Of a stretch of DNA of 21,176 nucleotides, positions 1 to 8,236 are shown piece by piece (within the stretch, counting starts at the first letter, position 1; every line of letters begins with the position of its first letter). Origin of the DNA: CAXDRM01 sp963991775 (GTDB lineage: Bacteria > Pseudomonadota > Alphaproteobacteria > Rickettsiales > JABIRX01); assembly GCA_963991775.1 (NCBI GenBank), contig CAXDRM010000016.1:1-21176 (forward strand), read 5' to 3'. A program made the translations under genes and the position numbers. Below the pieces are notes generated by a model. It was given only the letters and a program-made list of their open reading frames with translations, did no database searches and had not been told where the DNA came from.

Positions 1-4
1 TTGA

Positions 5-80
<76 letters not shown>

Positions 81-81
<1 letters not shown>

Positions 82-120
82 ATTAAAAAGCCCGACCAGA
101 AATGGTTGGGCTTTTTAATT
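81..120 (+). terminator. Rho-independent terminator after tRNA-fMet
   Basis: An 18-bp stem (81-98 with 103-120, one G-T wobble) around a GAAA loop, GC-rich near the tip with A-tract and T-tract flanks. It begins at the last base of the tRNA and should end its transcript. The symmetry of A and T tracts means it could also work on the other strand. Confidence 0.9.
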
Positions 121-279
121 GGTAGGGCAGCATAATTGAACCAGTTCAAATCGAAAACAGGGTTTCTGTTTTCCCCGTCCTTTCGTAAATTCGTTTTAGC
201 AAATTCTTTGCTAAATACTCATTAACTCAAAGGTCATTCACTTGAAAAAATAATTATCAATTATTTTTTCTGCTCTCAT
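121..279. other. Non-coding segment with three perfect hairpins between the att-like repeats
   Basis: No convincing gene. Three perfect hairpins follow each other: 153-160/166-173 (8 bp, loop GGTTT), 195-203/207-215 (9 bp, loop TTC) and 244-255/259-270 (12 bp, loop ATC). Only the last has a T-run on its right side and could terminate transcription. A short stretch at 144-152 (gttcaaatc) matches the T-arm of the neighbouring tRNA. The role is unknown. Confidence 0.55.
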
Positions 280-297
280 CCCCCGCAACCAATTAAA
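280..297 (+). repeat. Direct repeat copy 2: tRNA 3' end, att-like
   Basis: Exact 18-bp copy of 70-87 in the same orientation, 210 bp downstream. It has no tRNA body in front of it, so it is not a second tRNA gene. It may be an att site left by an integrated element or the scar of one that has gone. Confidence 0.6.
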
Positions 298-311
298 CAA
301 ACCCTATCCCC

Positions 312-524
312 TCACTTTCTCAAAGAAAGATTTTTTAAAATATCTGTGGAACTTTCTAGCGAAGCAATTAATTCGTGGTTCATCAACTTCACCAAATTAT
401 TAAAACAAATGCGTAATTCTTTGTTTTCTTCATTAGCTTGATAAAGCAGATGTTCAACTTTTTGCATTCTATCTTTAAAACTTTCTATCTCTTTTCTTAT
501 TTGGCTTGAATGAGTATTTCTCAT
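312..524 (-). CDS. Small predicted coiled-coil protein, unknown function
   Basis: A 70-residue ORF rich in Glu, Lys, Leu and Asn. Residues about 8-40 have heptad-like spacing of hydrophobic residues with many charges, so a coiled coil is likely. It has no signal peptide, membrane segment or enzymatic motif that I can recognise. It is divergent from the XRE regulator gene at 638, with 113 bp between the two starts, and lies just inside the att-like repeat, so it may be an accessory-island gene controlled by that regulator; this is inference. No clear Shine-Dalgarno sequence precedes its ATG, and short AT-rich ORFs arise by chance, so its reality is uncertain. Confidence 0.4.
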   Translation of the reverse strand: MRNTHSSQIRKEIESFKDRMQKVEHLLYQANEENKELRICFNNLVKLMNHELIASLESSTDILKNLSLRK

Positions 525-637
525 AAAATTTAATTTTGTTTCTGCAATCTACTATTGCTTGAAAATTCAATAAATGCAACCAAAAATGCTAATACTAGTC
601 TGTAGAATGATAGAATGCATCTGCTCTACTTGGCTAT

Positions 638-865
638 ATGAAAAAAACTGCAAATTCTATACAATTAAAACTAGGTAAAAAAGTGCGTCATCTAAGACAA
701 TCTAAAGGATTCTCTCAAGAAGAATTTGCTTTTGAATGCGGCTTACATCGCACTTATATTGGTAGCATCGAAAGAGGAGAGACAAGCATCACCATTAATA
801 GCATAGAAAAAATCGCTAAAGGTCTCAAAATTACTATGAGTGAATTGCTAGATGGGGTGAAGTAA
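638..865 (+). CDS. XRE-family helix-turn-helix transcriptional regulator
   Basis: A 75-residue protein that is almost entirely one Cro/C1-type HTH domain. The positions are typical: LGKKVRHLRQSKGFSQEEFA for helices 1-2, then the recognition helix around HRTYIGSIERGE, and an IAKGL...ELL helix at the end. Stand-alone XRE proteins of this size include controller proteins of restriction-modification systems and small phage or island repressors; no restriction or methylase gene is visible here. It probably binds a palindromic operator in the 525-637 gap and regulates itself and perhaps the divergent ORF. The gap contains a tandem TAGAATGA/TAGAATGC (603-610, 611-618), but I cannot define an operator. 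There is no good Shine-Dalgarno sequence before the ATG. Confidence 0.88.
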   Translation: MKKTANSIQLKLGKKVRHLRQSKGFSQEEFAFECGLHRTYIGSIERGETSITINSIEKIAKGLKITMSELLDGVK

Positions 866-950
866 TTACACCTTGGCCCTCGACTATTGCTGCGCTATCA
901 CTTGCAAACTCAGGTACCGAAACTTTAAAGATGTTATGAGGACTCATCTA

Positions 951-2126
951 TTAACGCTTTTTTCTAATTTCTTCGATAAAATGCGCTAGTGATAAAATAG
1001 TTGTGTCGTGACTGCTAGGAAATTTATCTTCGCCATTATATACAACAAATTTCTTCTGCACTTTTAAATCTGCACAAGCAATATGAAACCCTTTTTTAAT
1101 GTTTGGAGTACGATTAGCTTTAATTTCAATAGCCCAATATTCATTGAGTCCAAATTCTATTACTAAATCAATTTCTGCTCCTGCTGATGTACGATAAAAA
1201 AAAGATCGAGCATTTACAGGCAAAGTATTAATTATAGTTTCAATAACAAACCCCTCCCAGCTTTTACCAAATATTGGATTACCCAATAATGCTTCGTAAT
1301 TAGAAATTTGTAGTAATGCATGCACTAAACCACTATCCCGCACATAAGTTCTTGGAGATTTTACCAATCTTTTTTTAGTGTTACCATGCCAAGGTTCTAA
1401 CCTGCGCACTAATAAAAGATCAACCATAAGGTCCAGATAACGACTTACAGTGATGCTTTCTACGCCAAGTGAACTTGCTAACTTTGAAGCATTAAAAAGC
1501 TCGCCTTGACTATGTGCAAGCATAGTCCAAAAACGCATCAATCTAGTAGCTGGGATTCTTGGACCTAATTGAGGTATATCACGTTCAAGATAGGTCCGGA
1601 TAAAATTTTGTCTCCAATTATAGCTAGCTTCATCATCTAGAGCGGCATAACTATCTGGAAATCCTCCACGCAACCAAAGTTGTTGTAATGATTTTCCTCC
1701 AGATTTCTCAATCTCAAATGGATTCAGGCCTGTTAATTCTGTATAATGAATACGACCTGCAAGACTCTCCGAACTTTGTTTAAGCAATTCATTAGTTGCA
1801 GATCCTAAAATCAGAAAACGGCCATTACCTCGTCTCTCACGTCGTCTAGCATCAATGATGCCTCGTAACGACATAAACAAATCAGGATAACGCTGAACCT
1901 CATCAAGAATCACTAGCTTATCTGCATGTAATTCTAAATAATGGCTTGGATCCTTTAATTTCTGGAAATCTTCTGGATTCTCAAGATCTAAATAAATTGA
2001 AGGTTGGGTTTTGGATATTTCATGTGCAAGTGTCGTTTTACCTATCTGACGTGGGCCAAGAATAGCCACAGCTGGATTTTGACCTAAATTATAGATGATT
2101 TTTTGTGTTAGTTCTCTTATATACAT
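951..2126 (-). CDS. AAA ATPase with C-terminal DUF4143 domain
   Basis: A 391-residue P-loop ATPase of the AAA_14/DUF4143 family. Visible motifs are a Walker A GPRQIGKTT (residues 24-32), a Walker B LVILDE (71-76), the sensor-like LGSATNELL, and the family signature SLAGRIHYTELTGLNPFE. The C-terminal DUF4143 part ends in a pattern like the PD-(D/E)XK nuclease fold: AEID (D320) followed by AIEIK (E334, K336). Proteins of this family are common in bacterial accessory regions, often in many paralogues, and their substrate is unknown. I chose the ATG at 2126 because family members begin near MYIRELTQ; an in-frame ATG at 2177 would add 17 mostly hydrophobic residues. Neither start has a usable Shine-Dalgarno sequence. 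It is convergent with the XRE gene. Confidence 0.9.
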   Translation of the reverse strand: MYIRELTQKIIYNLGQNPAVAILGPRQIGKTTLAHEISKTQPSIYLDLENPEDFQKLKDPSHYLELHADKLVILDEVQRYPDLFMSLRGIIDARRRERRGNGRFLILGSATNELLKQSSESLAGRIHYTELTGLNPFEIEKSGGKSLQQLWLRGGFPDSYAALDDEASYNWRQNFIRTYLERDIPQLGPRIPATRLMRFWTMLAHSQGELFNASKLASSLGVESITVSRYLDLMVDLLLVRRLEPWHGNTKKRLVKSPRTYVRDSGLVHALLQISNYEALLGNPIFGKSWEGFVIETIINTLPVNARSFFYRTSAGAEIDLVIEFGLNEYWAIEIKANRTPNIKKGFHIACADLKVQKKFVVYNGEDKFPSSHDTTILSLAHFIEEIRKKR

Positions 2127-2250
2127 CCTTGTAATATTAACATAAAATGTTAAATTTGCAAGGATATAACTAGCCATATTTTTCTAACTTCTAAAATGAA
2201 GTAAATATCTCAAATTATTTGCTAGGCCTATCTTTACCTTATTGAGAGAC

Positions 2251-2709
2251 TTAATTATTAGGCAAGGCTACTATCGAAAACCAAAAATTTTCAATAGCCT
2301 GTACTATCTCACCAAATCTTTCTAAATTAACCGGCTTTATGATATAGCTATTAGCATGTAAATTGTAAGATTTAGTAATATCTTGCTCAGCTTGTGATGA
2401 AGTTAAAATTACCACCGGGATTTTTTTTAAAAAATCATCCGCTTTTATCTCTTGAAGTACTTCTCTACCATCTTTTTTAGGTAAGTTAAGATCAAGCAAA
2501 ATGATATCTGGTAAAATCGCAGCATTATATTCTCCTTCCTGCCGTAACATTTTTAAAGCTATCTCGCCATCTTCAGCTACATGAATGTTACTTTTAATTT
2601 TAGCCTGCAAGAAAGCCTCTTCCGTAAGTAAAACATCACCTGGATTATCTTCAACCAACAAAATATCTACCGGTTTTAACATAAAATTTTTGTTGCTCAT
2701 AATTTGCAT
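2251..2709 (-). CDS. Single-domain response regulator (CheY/Rcp-like)
   Basis: A 152-residue receiver domain with no output domain. The acidic pocket is VEDN (E20, D21), the phospho-acceptor is D73 in LLDLNLP, and the switch residues are T103 and K125 (followed by P). The opening VEDNPGDVLLTEEAF resembles the Rcp family that partners phytochrome-like kinases. Its gene starts one base after the stop of the upstream PAS kinase, so the two are co-transcribed and are a likely cognate pair. It probably signals by protein contact or acts as a phosphate shuttle. The start is ambiguous: ATGs at 2709, 2700 and 2682 are all in frame and none has a clear Shine-Dalgarno sequence. Confidence 0.93.
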   Translation of the reverse strand: MQIMSNKNFMLKPVDILLVEDNPGDVLLTEEAFLQAKIKSNIHVAEDGEIALKMLRQEGEYNAAILPDIILLDLNLPKKDGREVLQEIKADDFLKKIPVVILTSSQAEQDITKSYNLHANSYIIKPVNLERFGEIVQAIENFWFSIVALPNN

Positions 2710-2710
2710 T

Positions 2711-4606
2711 TTATATTGAGTATGTTTCTAGTTTTGGATAAGTAAAAAAGATTTTAGTACCTTTGCCTTCCCTAGATTCAGCCCAGATTTCACCACCTTC
2801 TGCTTCAATAATTTTTTTACAAATGGCCAAACCAATGCCCGTACCAGAATATTCATAACGATTATGCAATCTTTTAAAAGGCTCAAAAATTTGCACTAAA
2901 TATTTCTTATTAATGCCTATACCATTATCAGCTATAGTAAATAAATAATAATCTTCATTATAAATTTCTGACTTTATATCTATAAGCGGATTTTGCTCTT
3001 GCTGTTGATATTTTAAACTATTACATAGCAGATTCTGTAATAAACGCATAAAGCGCATCTCATTACCAACTAATTTTAATGAATTATGTAAAGTTATTTT
3101 GGCATTTTTACTCTTTATTTCAGACGCTAAATTTTGCAAAACCTTTGCAAAAATATCTGCCAAATCAAATTGTACAATTTTTTGCTCTTCATCACCTAAC
3201 TTAGAATATTCTAAAATATCTGAAACTAGCTCTTGCATATGTGCTGCGCCACTTTCCAAAAAGGTAAACATGCGTTGCTCTCTTTCAGCTAACTGCCCCG
3301 CTAAACGCTTACCTAAGATGTCAGCATAATTTCTTACCATTCTAAGCGGCTCTTGTAGATCATGCGAAGCAATATAGGCAAATCTTTCTAGGTCAGTATT
3401 TGATTTAGTAAGCGCAGTGATTAATTTTTCTCGTTCAGTTACATCGCGCCCTATGCCCAAAATAAATTCTTCATCATGCTCATTTTGAAAGCGCACTTTT
3501 TTGGTGAATAAAATTTTCTTTTCCCCATCTGGAAAATTTATCTCTTCTATTGTTTCAGACTTACCTGTTTTGAAAGCTTCTTTATCCATTTTAAGAAACT
3601 CATCACGCTCTTTTTTCTTGTAACTTTCTAAAGTTGTATAGCCTATTATCTTGTCGCGCTGTTTTTCTGGATAAAGCCTTAAAAAAGATTCATTAGCTTT
3701 TACTATTTTAAAATTACGATCTTTTACAAATAATAAATCTGAATTATTTTGCATGATCAGATGCAAAAACTTCTCTGAGCTTATAATTTTTTGCTGTGCA
3801 TTTTTTAACTCAGTAATATCAGAATGCGTCCCCACCATTCTTACTGGTTTATCTTGATCATCCCATTCAATAACTTTTCCTTTGCAATATATCCAGATCA
3901 TATGACCTTTTTTATGACGATATCTTACTTCTTGCTCAAAAGGATGCTGGCCTTGTGTTGCTATGTGGCACTCAAAATTAGTAAAAGCTTTTTCAAGATC
4001 CTCTGGAAAAATTAATTTCTGCCACTCACTAGGATGATGCTTTTTCTCTTTTGGGTCATAGCCTAGAATCTGCCAAAAACGAGGCGACATATATTCATAA
4101 TCTTCTTTGATATGCCAATCCCAATAACCATCACTTGCCGCTTCAATGTAAGTATTTACATCCTGCTCTGCTAAAATAAGCTTACGTTCATTTTCTTTTT
4201 TTTCAGTAATATCTTGGAAAATCCCAAAAATGCTTGCTACCTCTCCATTATCTGTAAGTGATAAAGCGCATTTTGAATGCACATATTTAGTTTGGCCATC
4301 AGCTGCATTAATTCTTAGTGCAAATTCAAAATCTTCTTTATTTGCTACAGCAATTTGTAGATATTCTTCTACTCGTGCCCGATCATCAGGGTGATAAAAC
4401 TTGATTGCAGAACTTAATTCCGGAGTATAATTTTCTTTAGTAACTCCATGTATCTTATAAACCTCATCAGACCAAAAAAGACTATTATCCGCTAAATTAA
4501 CCTGCCAATGGCCGGTTTTACTCAAAGATTCTGAAAGCTCTAACCATTTGACTTTTTGCAGTAAATCTTGATATTTGGCAGAATGGCGTTTCTTTTCTAT
4601 GAGCAT
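2711..4606 (-). CDS. Soluble sensor histidine kinase with three PAS domains
   Basis: A 631-residue cytoplasmic kinase with no membrane segment. Order of domains: PAS (about 30-135, ending in GIFQDITE), PAS (about 152-266, ending in GTHSDITE), PAS (about 278-392, ending in GIGRDVTE), HisKA dimerisation/phosphoacceptor (about 402-470, H415 in SHDLQEPLR), and HATPase (about 512-625) with N box LLQNLLCNSLKY (523-534), G1 DNGIG (560-564) and G2 GTGIGL (588-593). The SHDLQEPLR H-box is typical of phytochrome-like and multi-PAS kinases. All catalytic motifs are intact. The PAS ligands cannot be told from sequence. It heads a two-gene leftward operon with a receiver, divergent from a membrane kinase operon, with 122 bp between the annotated starts. 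Confidence 0.94.
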   Translation of the reverse strand: MLIEKKRHSAKYQDLLQKVKWLELSESLSKTGHWQVNLADNSLFWSDEVYKIHGVTKENYTPELSSAIKFYHPDDRARVEEYLQIAVANKEDFEFALRINAADGQTKYVHSKCALSLTDNGEVASIFGIFQDITEKKENERKLILAEQDVNTYIEAASDGYWDWHIKEDYEYMSPRFWQILGYDPKEKKHHPSEWQKLIFPEDLEKAFTNFECHIATQGQHPFEQEVRYRHKKGHMIWIYCKGKVIEWDDQDKPVRMVGTHSDITELKNAQQKIISSEKFLHLIMQNNSDLLFVKDRNFKIVKANESFLRLYPEKQRDKIIGYTTLESYKKKERDEFLKMDKEAFKTGKSETIEEINFPDGEKKILFTKKVRFQNEHDEEFILGIGRDVTEREKLITALTKSNTDLERFAYIASHDLQEPLRMVRNYADILGKRLAGQLAEREQRMFTFLESGAAHMQELVSDILEYSKLGDEEQKIVQFDLADIFAKVLQNLASEIKSKNAKITLHNSLKLVGNEMRFMRLLQNLLCNSLKYQQQEQNPLIDIKSEIYNEDYYLFTIADNGIGINKKYLVQIFEPFKRLHNRYEYSGTGIGLAICKKIIEAEGGEIWAESREGKGTKIFFTYPKLETYSI

Positions 4607-4670
4607 TATAAACCTTTTTTAGCCCTATCAAGACTATTCCCATTACAAGATGAAATTTGCAAGGTTTTTT

Positions 4671-4689
4671 GTCAAATTAAAATTTTGAC
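4671..4689. promoter_or_regulatory. Interrupted palindrome between divergent kinase operons
   Basis: GTCAAA at 4671-4676 and TTTGAC at 4684-4689 form a palindrome with a 7-bp spacer. Each half holds a -35-like hexamer pointing outward: TTGACA on the minus strand and TTGACT on the plus strand. Matching -10 elements are poor (a weak CATCTT 17 bp on for the leftward side), so this may be a paired promoter, an operator, or chance in AT-rich DNA. Confidence 0.3.
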
Positions 4690-4728
4690 TTGGCTGAAAA
4701 TAGGATTAAAGATGTTATTAGGTAAATA

Positions 4729-6714
4729 TTGCCGTCAAATTTGATCATGAAACTCAAAAAAGTTTTTAACACATTATCACATGAAATTAGCGCGGCGCTG
4801 ATTATTATAACTATTGCTCTATTTATAGCCTGGCAAATTAGTAATCACGAAAAAAAGTTGGTTATTAATTCCTTAAGTGCTGAAACACAGTTGCTGGAGC
4901 ATCATATTAAAGATCAGCTTAATGCACAATTTCTTGCTTTAGAACGTATGGCCGCGCGTTGGTCAATAAGAGGCAGAACTCCTAAATTAGAATGGCAGGC
5001 TGATGCTAAAAATTATGTAGCGGATCAACATCCTTTAAAAACTGTAGTTTGGTTGGATAAAAATCTTTCTATTCGTTTTGTACAACCGCTTGCAGATTTT
5101 CATTTTGATAAAGAAATTGATTTTGAGCTGGAGCGACAAAATTTACAAAAAGAATTAGCAAATGTTTCAGCTGAAAATATTATAACTACTAACCCTAAAC
5201 ATTCTGCATATAATTATTTATTTGCCTATTTCCCCGTATTTGCAGCAAATAAATTTGACGGTTTTATTTTAGGTATTTTTGATATTAAAGAGTTATTAAA
5301 AGATATCATCAGTGATCATTTTCTGGATAATTATCTTGTAGAAATAAAACAGCAGCAAAAATCTATATTAAAAAGCTTTGATAAAATCACCCCTTACCAA
5401 AAAAAATTTAGCTTTGCACATGATATTAACATTTATCATACCAAGCTAAATTTTGTGATAATGCCTAAATTAACCAATCTTAATAATAATTATTCCAAAA
5501 TTTCCGATATTATCCTTGTAGTTGGTATTATCTTTGCTTTGCTCATTATTATCATCATTCGGTATGTCAAAAAATCTGGTGGGTTAGCAAGAAATATTCG
5601 TGAAAATGAGGCTGAGCTAAAATTACTATATACCTCTATAATGCAAAGCGAAGAATTAGTTATCATAACTGATGCGAATGTAGATAATCTACAAATGAAA
5701 TTTGTTAATGATTATGCGGCCCGTAAAGTAACAGGTTACAGTGCTGCAGAATTACTAGGTAAATCACCAAAAATTTTCCAGGGCAAAAATACTAGTCCAG
5801 TCACTACTCGAGATATGCGTTTTGCCTTACAAAAAGGCGAGAAATTTAGCTGTGAATTAACTAACTATACTAAATCTGGAGCAGAGAAACTTATCTTTCT
5901 AAAAATTCTCCCGGTAAAAAACAATATTGGGCAAGTTACTAATTTTGTGGCTGTGCAAAGAGATATTACTAAAGAACGTGCTAATGAAATTGAGCGTGAG
6001 ACTTTAATCGAACAGCTTTGTAAATCAAATGAAGAATTAGATAATTTTGCTTATATTGCCTCGCATGACCTGAAAGAACCTCTGCGCGCCATTAGTAATC
6101 ATGTGCGTCTCTTAAATGATGAACTTAGCGACAAGCTAAATGATAAGATAAAACATCGTATGCACCGTTTAAGCTTTCTAACTAAAAGAATGACTCGGTT
6201 AATTAGTGATTTACTCTATTTTTCTAGATTAGGTAATGAAGAGCTATCAATCAAAACTACTGATCTAAATGAGCTAGTCAAAGATATTAAAGAAACTTTG
6301 CGTGACAATATAGAAGAACATCAGGTCACCATAAAAATAGCGCAAAAATTACCGGTAATAAAATGTGACAAGGTGAGAGTGCGTGAATTATTGCAAAATC
6401 TAATTATCAATGCCATCAAATATAATGATAGTAAGAAAAAACTTATTGAGATTGGCGTTAAGCAGGACAAAATTTTCTATGTAAAAGATAATGGTATTGG
6501 TATTGATCCAAGATTCCACCAAGATGTGTTTAGAATTTTTAAAAGATTACATAATGAAAGCGAATATGGTGGTGGTACTGGCTCAGGTCTTACTTTTATC
6601 AAAAAAATTATTGAGCAACATGGTGGTAAAATTTGGTTAGAATCAAAGCCTGGCAAAGGTACTATTTTTTATTTTACATTGAGTAAAAAAGATGAAAGCA
6701 GCAAAAATAAATGA
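4729..6714 (+). CDS. Membrane sensor histidine kinase with CHASE-like and PAS domains
   Basis: A 661-residue kinase. Order: membrane segment (about 21-37), extracytoplasmic CHASE-like sensor (about 45-255; LERMAARW and the following DAKNYVADQHPLKTVVWLD are typical), second membrane segment (about 260-279), PAS (about 299-415, ending in AVQRDITKE), HisKA (H446 in SHDLKEPLR) and HATPase with N box LLQNLIINAIKY, G1 DNGIG and G2 GTGSGL. CHASE domains bind small external ligands; which one cannot be said. The PAS segment GKSPKIFQ (344-351) resembles the LOV photoreceptor motif, but the flavin-binding Cys is Pro347, so it should not be photoactive. The TTG start at 4729 has an AGG six bases upstream; an ATG at 4747 has no Shine-Dalgarno sequence. 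Its end overlaps the next receiver gene by 23 bp. Confidence 0.93.
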   Translation: MPSNLIMKLKKVFNTLSHEISAALIIITIALFIAWQISNHEKKLVINSLSAETQLLEHHIKDQLNAQFLALERMAARWSIRGRTPKLEWQADAKNYVADQHPLKTVVWLDKNLSIRFVQPLADFHFDKEIDFELERQNLQKELANVSAENIITTNPKHSAYNYLFAYFPVFAANKFDGFILGIFDIKELLKDIISDHFLDNYLVEIKQQQKSILKSFDKITPYQKKFSFAHDINIYHTKLNFVIMPKLTNLNNNYSKISDIILVVGIIFALLIIIIIRYVKKSGGLARNIRENEAELKLLYTSIMQSEELVIITDANVDNLQMKFVNDYAARKVTGYSAAELLGKSPKIFQGKNTSPVTTRDMRFALQKGEKFSCELTNYTKSGAEKLIFLKILPVKNNIGQVTNFVAVQRDITKERANEIERETLIEQLCKSNEELDNFAYIASHDLKEPLRAISNHVRLLNDELSDKLNDKIKHRMHRLSFLTKRMTRLISDLLYFSRLGNEELSIKTTDLNELVKDIKETLRDNIEEHQVTIKIAQKLPVIKCDKVRVRELLQNLIINAIKYNDSKKKLIEIGVKQDKIFYVKDNGIGIDPRFHQDVFRIFKRLHNESEYGGGTGSGLTFIKKIIEQHGGKIWLESKPGKGTIFYFTLSKKDESSKNK

Positions 6715-7096
6715 ATATCTAATTATCGTTGAAGATAGTGATGATGATTATGAAATTACTCTGGCTGCTCTTGAACAAGGCTCCAAACCTGATCTAGAAA
6801 TTTTTCGTGCCAAAAATGCGCATGAATTAATGTCTATTTTAACAAATCAAACTTATTTACCTAAGCTAATTATTATGGATCTTAATTTGCCTGGGCAAGA
6901 TGGCACAAATATTTTGGCAGAGCTAAAAGAAAACAGCTTATATAAAGAGCTTAATGTCGTAATTTTAACTACTTCCGATCATCATAAAGATGCAGAGCTT
7001 TGTGAACTTTATGGCGCAAAACAGGTTTTACATAAAAATATTGATATGGATAAATTTTTTAGTGATATAGCAGCATTTAAAAAACTGTGGTTTTAA
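6692..7096 (+). CDS. Single-domain response regulator
   Basis: A 134-residue receiver with no output domain. The acidic pocket is VEDSDDD (E14, D15), phospho-acceptor D63 in IMDLNLP, switch residue T93 in ILTTS, and conserved Lys K115. The usual Pro after that Lys is replaced (KNID instead of KP), which is a mild departure. The gene begins inside the last 23 bp of the CHASE kinase gene, so translation is probably coupled and the kinase is its likely partner. It resembles the receiver at 2251-2709 in type but is clearly diverged from it, consistent with two parallel kinase-receiver pairs. Confidence 0.93.
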   Translation: MKAAKINEYLIIVEDSDDDYEITLAALEQGSKPDLEIFRAKNAHELMSILTNQTYLPKLIIMDLNLPGQDGTNILAELKENSLYKELNVVILTTSDHHKDAELCELYGAKQVLHKNIDMDKFFSDIAAFKKLWF

Positions 7097-7135
7097 AGTT
7101 TAAGAATGCTATCATAAATCCCAGGTGTAATTTAA

Positions 7136-8233
7136 ATGGGTGGTGGTTATATGAGAGAAGCAGTTATAAAAAAAACTTACAGAGCTTTAATTATTGATGA
7201 TTCTCAGGATGATAGAGAATTTTTCAGTCATAATTTGCAACAGGATAAAAATAATAATTGGGAAATCTTACAGGCCAAAAGCGCTGAAGCTGCTAAAGAA
7301 ATTTTAGTGAAAGAAAAAGTAGATATAATTTTATTGGATTATTCTTTGCCACAGCAAAATGGCTTGGATTTCTTAAAAGAATTCCGTACTCGCAGTAAAT
7401 ATGATGCCGTGATTATGCTGACTGGCCAAGGTACCGAAGCAATAGCTACTGAGGCAATGAAATATGGCGCAAATGAATATTTAGTGAAAGATCATATTAC
7501 GCAAACTAATATGCTGACTAATATTTATCATGCGATGGATCATGCTGATACTAAAAAAACCATTGCTAAACAACGCGCAGAATTAGAATTATTTTCTTAT
7601 AGTTTAGCACATGATCTAAAAGAGCCAGTACGCACTATTAGTAGCATGGTGCCACTTATTGAGCAAAAATTAGAAAATAAAAATTCTGAATTAGAAAAGC
7701 ATTTTAATTTTATCGAGCATGCTAGCATATATATGCAGAATTTGCTGAGCAATTTAGAAAATTACAATCGTCTAGAAAGCAATCCCAGAACTAACCAAGA
7801 AGTAGCTTTAGATGATGTAGTTAGCAAAGCCTGCAATAATATGCAGCAAACTATTACAGAACGCTCAGCTCAAATAAATTATCAAAATCTTCCTAAAATT
7901 CATGCTAATGAAACCGAGCTAATCCAGCTAATGCAAAATCTTTTTACCAATGCAATTAAATTTTGCAAAACTAAGCCAGTCATTGATGTGTCAGCTGAAG
8001 AGCAAAATAACATGTATCAAATTACAGTATGTGATAATGCTATAGGCATTGCTAGTGAAGATTTAGAGAAAATTTTTGATCCTCTTTCTCGCCTTAATAG
8101 TGGCTTTGAATTTCCTGGCACAGGCCTTGGTCTAGCGATTTGCAAAAAAATAGTGAGCAAATTTAGTGGCGAGATTTGGGCAGATTCTGAACCTGGGAAG
8201 GGCTCATGTTTCCATTTCACTATACCAAGATGA
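7136..8233 (+). CDS. Receiver-histidine kinase fusion protein (REC-HisKA-HATPase)
   Basis: A 365-residue soluble protein with the receiver in front: REC at about 15-132 (D21, D22, phospho-acceptor D68, T96, K118 in YLVKD), HisKA at about 148-215 (H159 in AHDLKEPVR), and HATPase at about 255-364 with N box LMQNLFTNAIKF and G2 GTGLGL. The G1 box reads DNAIG (300-304) instead of DNGIG: the first Gly is Ala302, which could weaken ATP binding. A front receiver suggests that the kinase is controlled by phosphorylation from another kinase, perhaps the neighbouring CHASE kinase; this is inference. It lies 39 bp after the preceding receiver gene and is probably in the same operon. An alternative ATG at 7151 follows a GGTGG-rich stretch and may be the true start. 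Confidence 0.92.
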   Translation: MGGGYMREAVIKKTYRALIIDDSQDDREFFSHNLQQDKNNNWEILQAKSAEAAKEILVKEKVDIILLDYSLPQQNGLDFLKEFRTRSKYDAVIMLTGQGTEAIATEAMKYGANEYLVKDHITQTNMLTNIYHAMDHADTKKTIAKQRAELELFSYSLAHDLKEPVRTISSMVPLIEQKLENKNSELEKHFNFIEHASIYMQNLLSNLENYNRLESNPRTNQEVALDDVVSKACNNMQQTITERSAQINYQNLPKIHANETELIQLMQNLFTNAIKFCKTKPVIDVSAEEQNNMYQITVCDNAIGIASEDLEKIFDPLSRLNSGFEFPGTGLGLAICKKIVSKFSGEIWADSEPGKGSCFHFTIPR

Positions 8234-8236
8234 GTT

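Noticed and set aside
280..297. A second tRNA gene ending at 293
   Set aside because: Only the acceptor 3' strand and CCA are present; no D-arm, anticodon or T-arm precede it.
525..637. Controller-protein operator (C-box) upstream of the XRE gene
   Set aside because: The TAGAATGA/TAGAATGC direct repeat and an ACTAGT palindrome are present, but neither has the paired symmetric layout of C-boxes and no restriction-modification genes are nearby.
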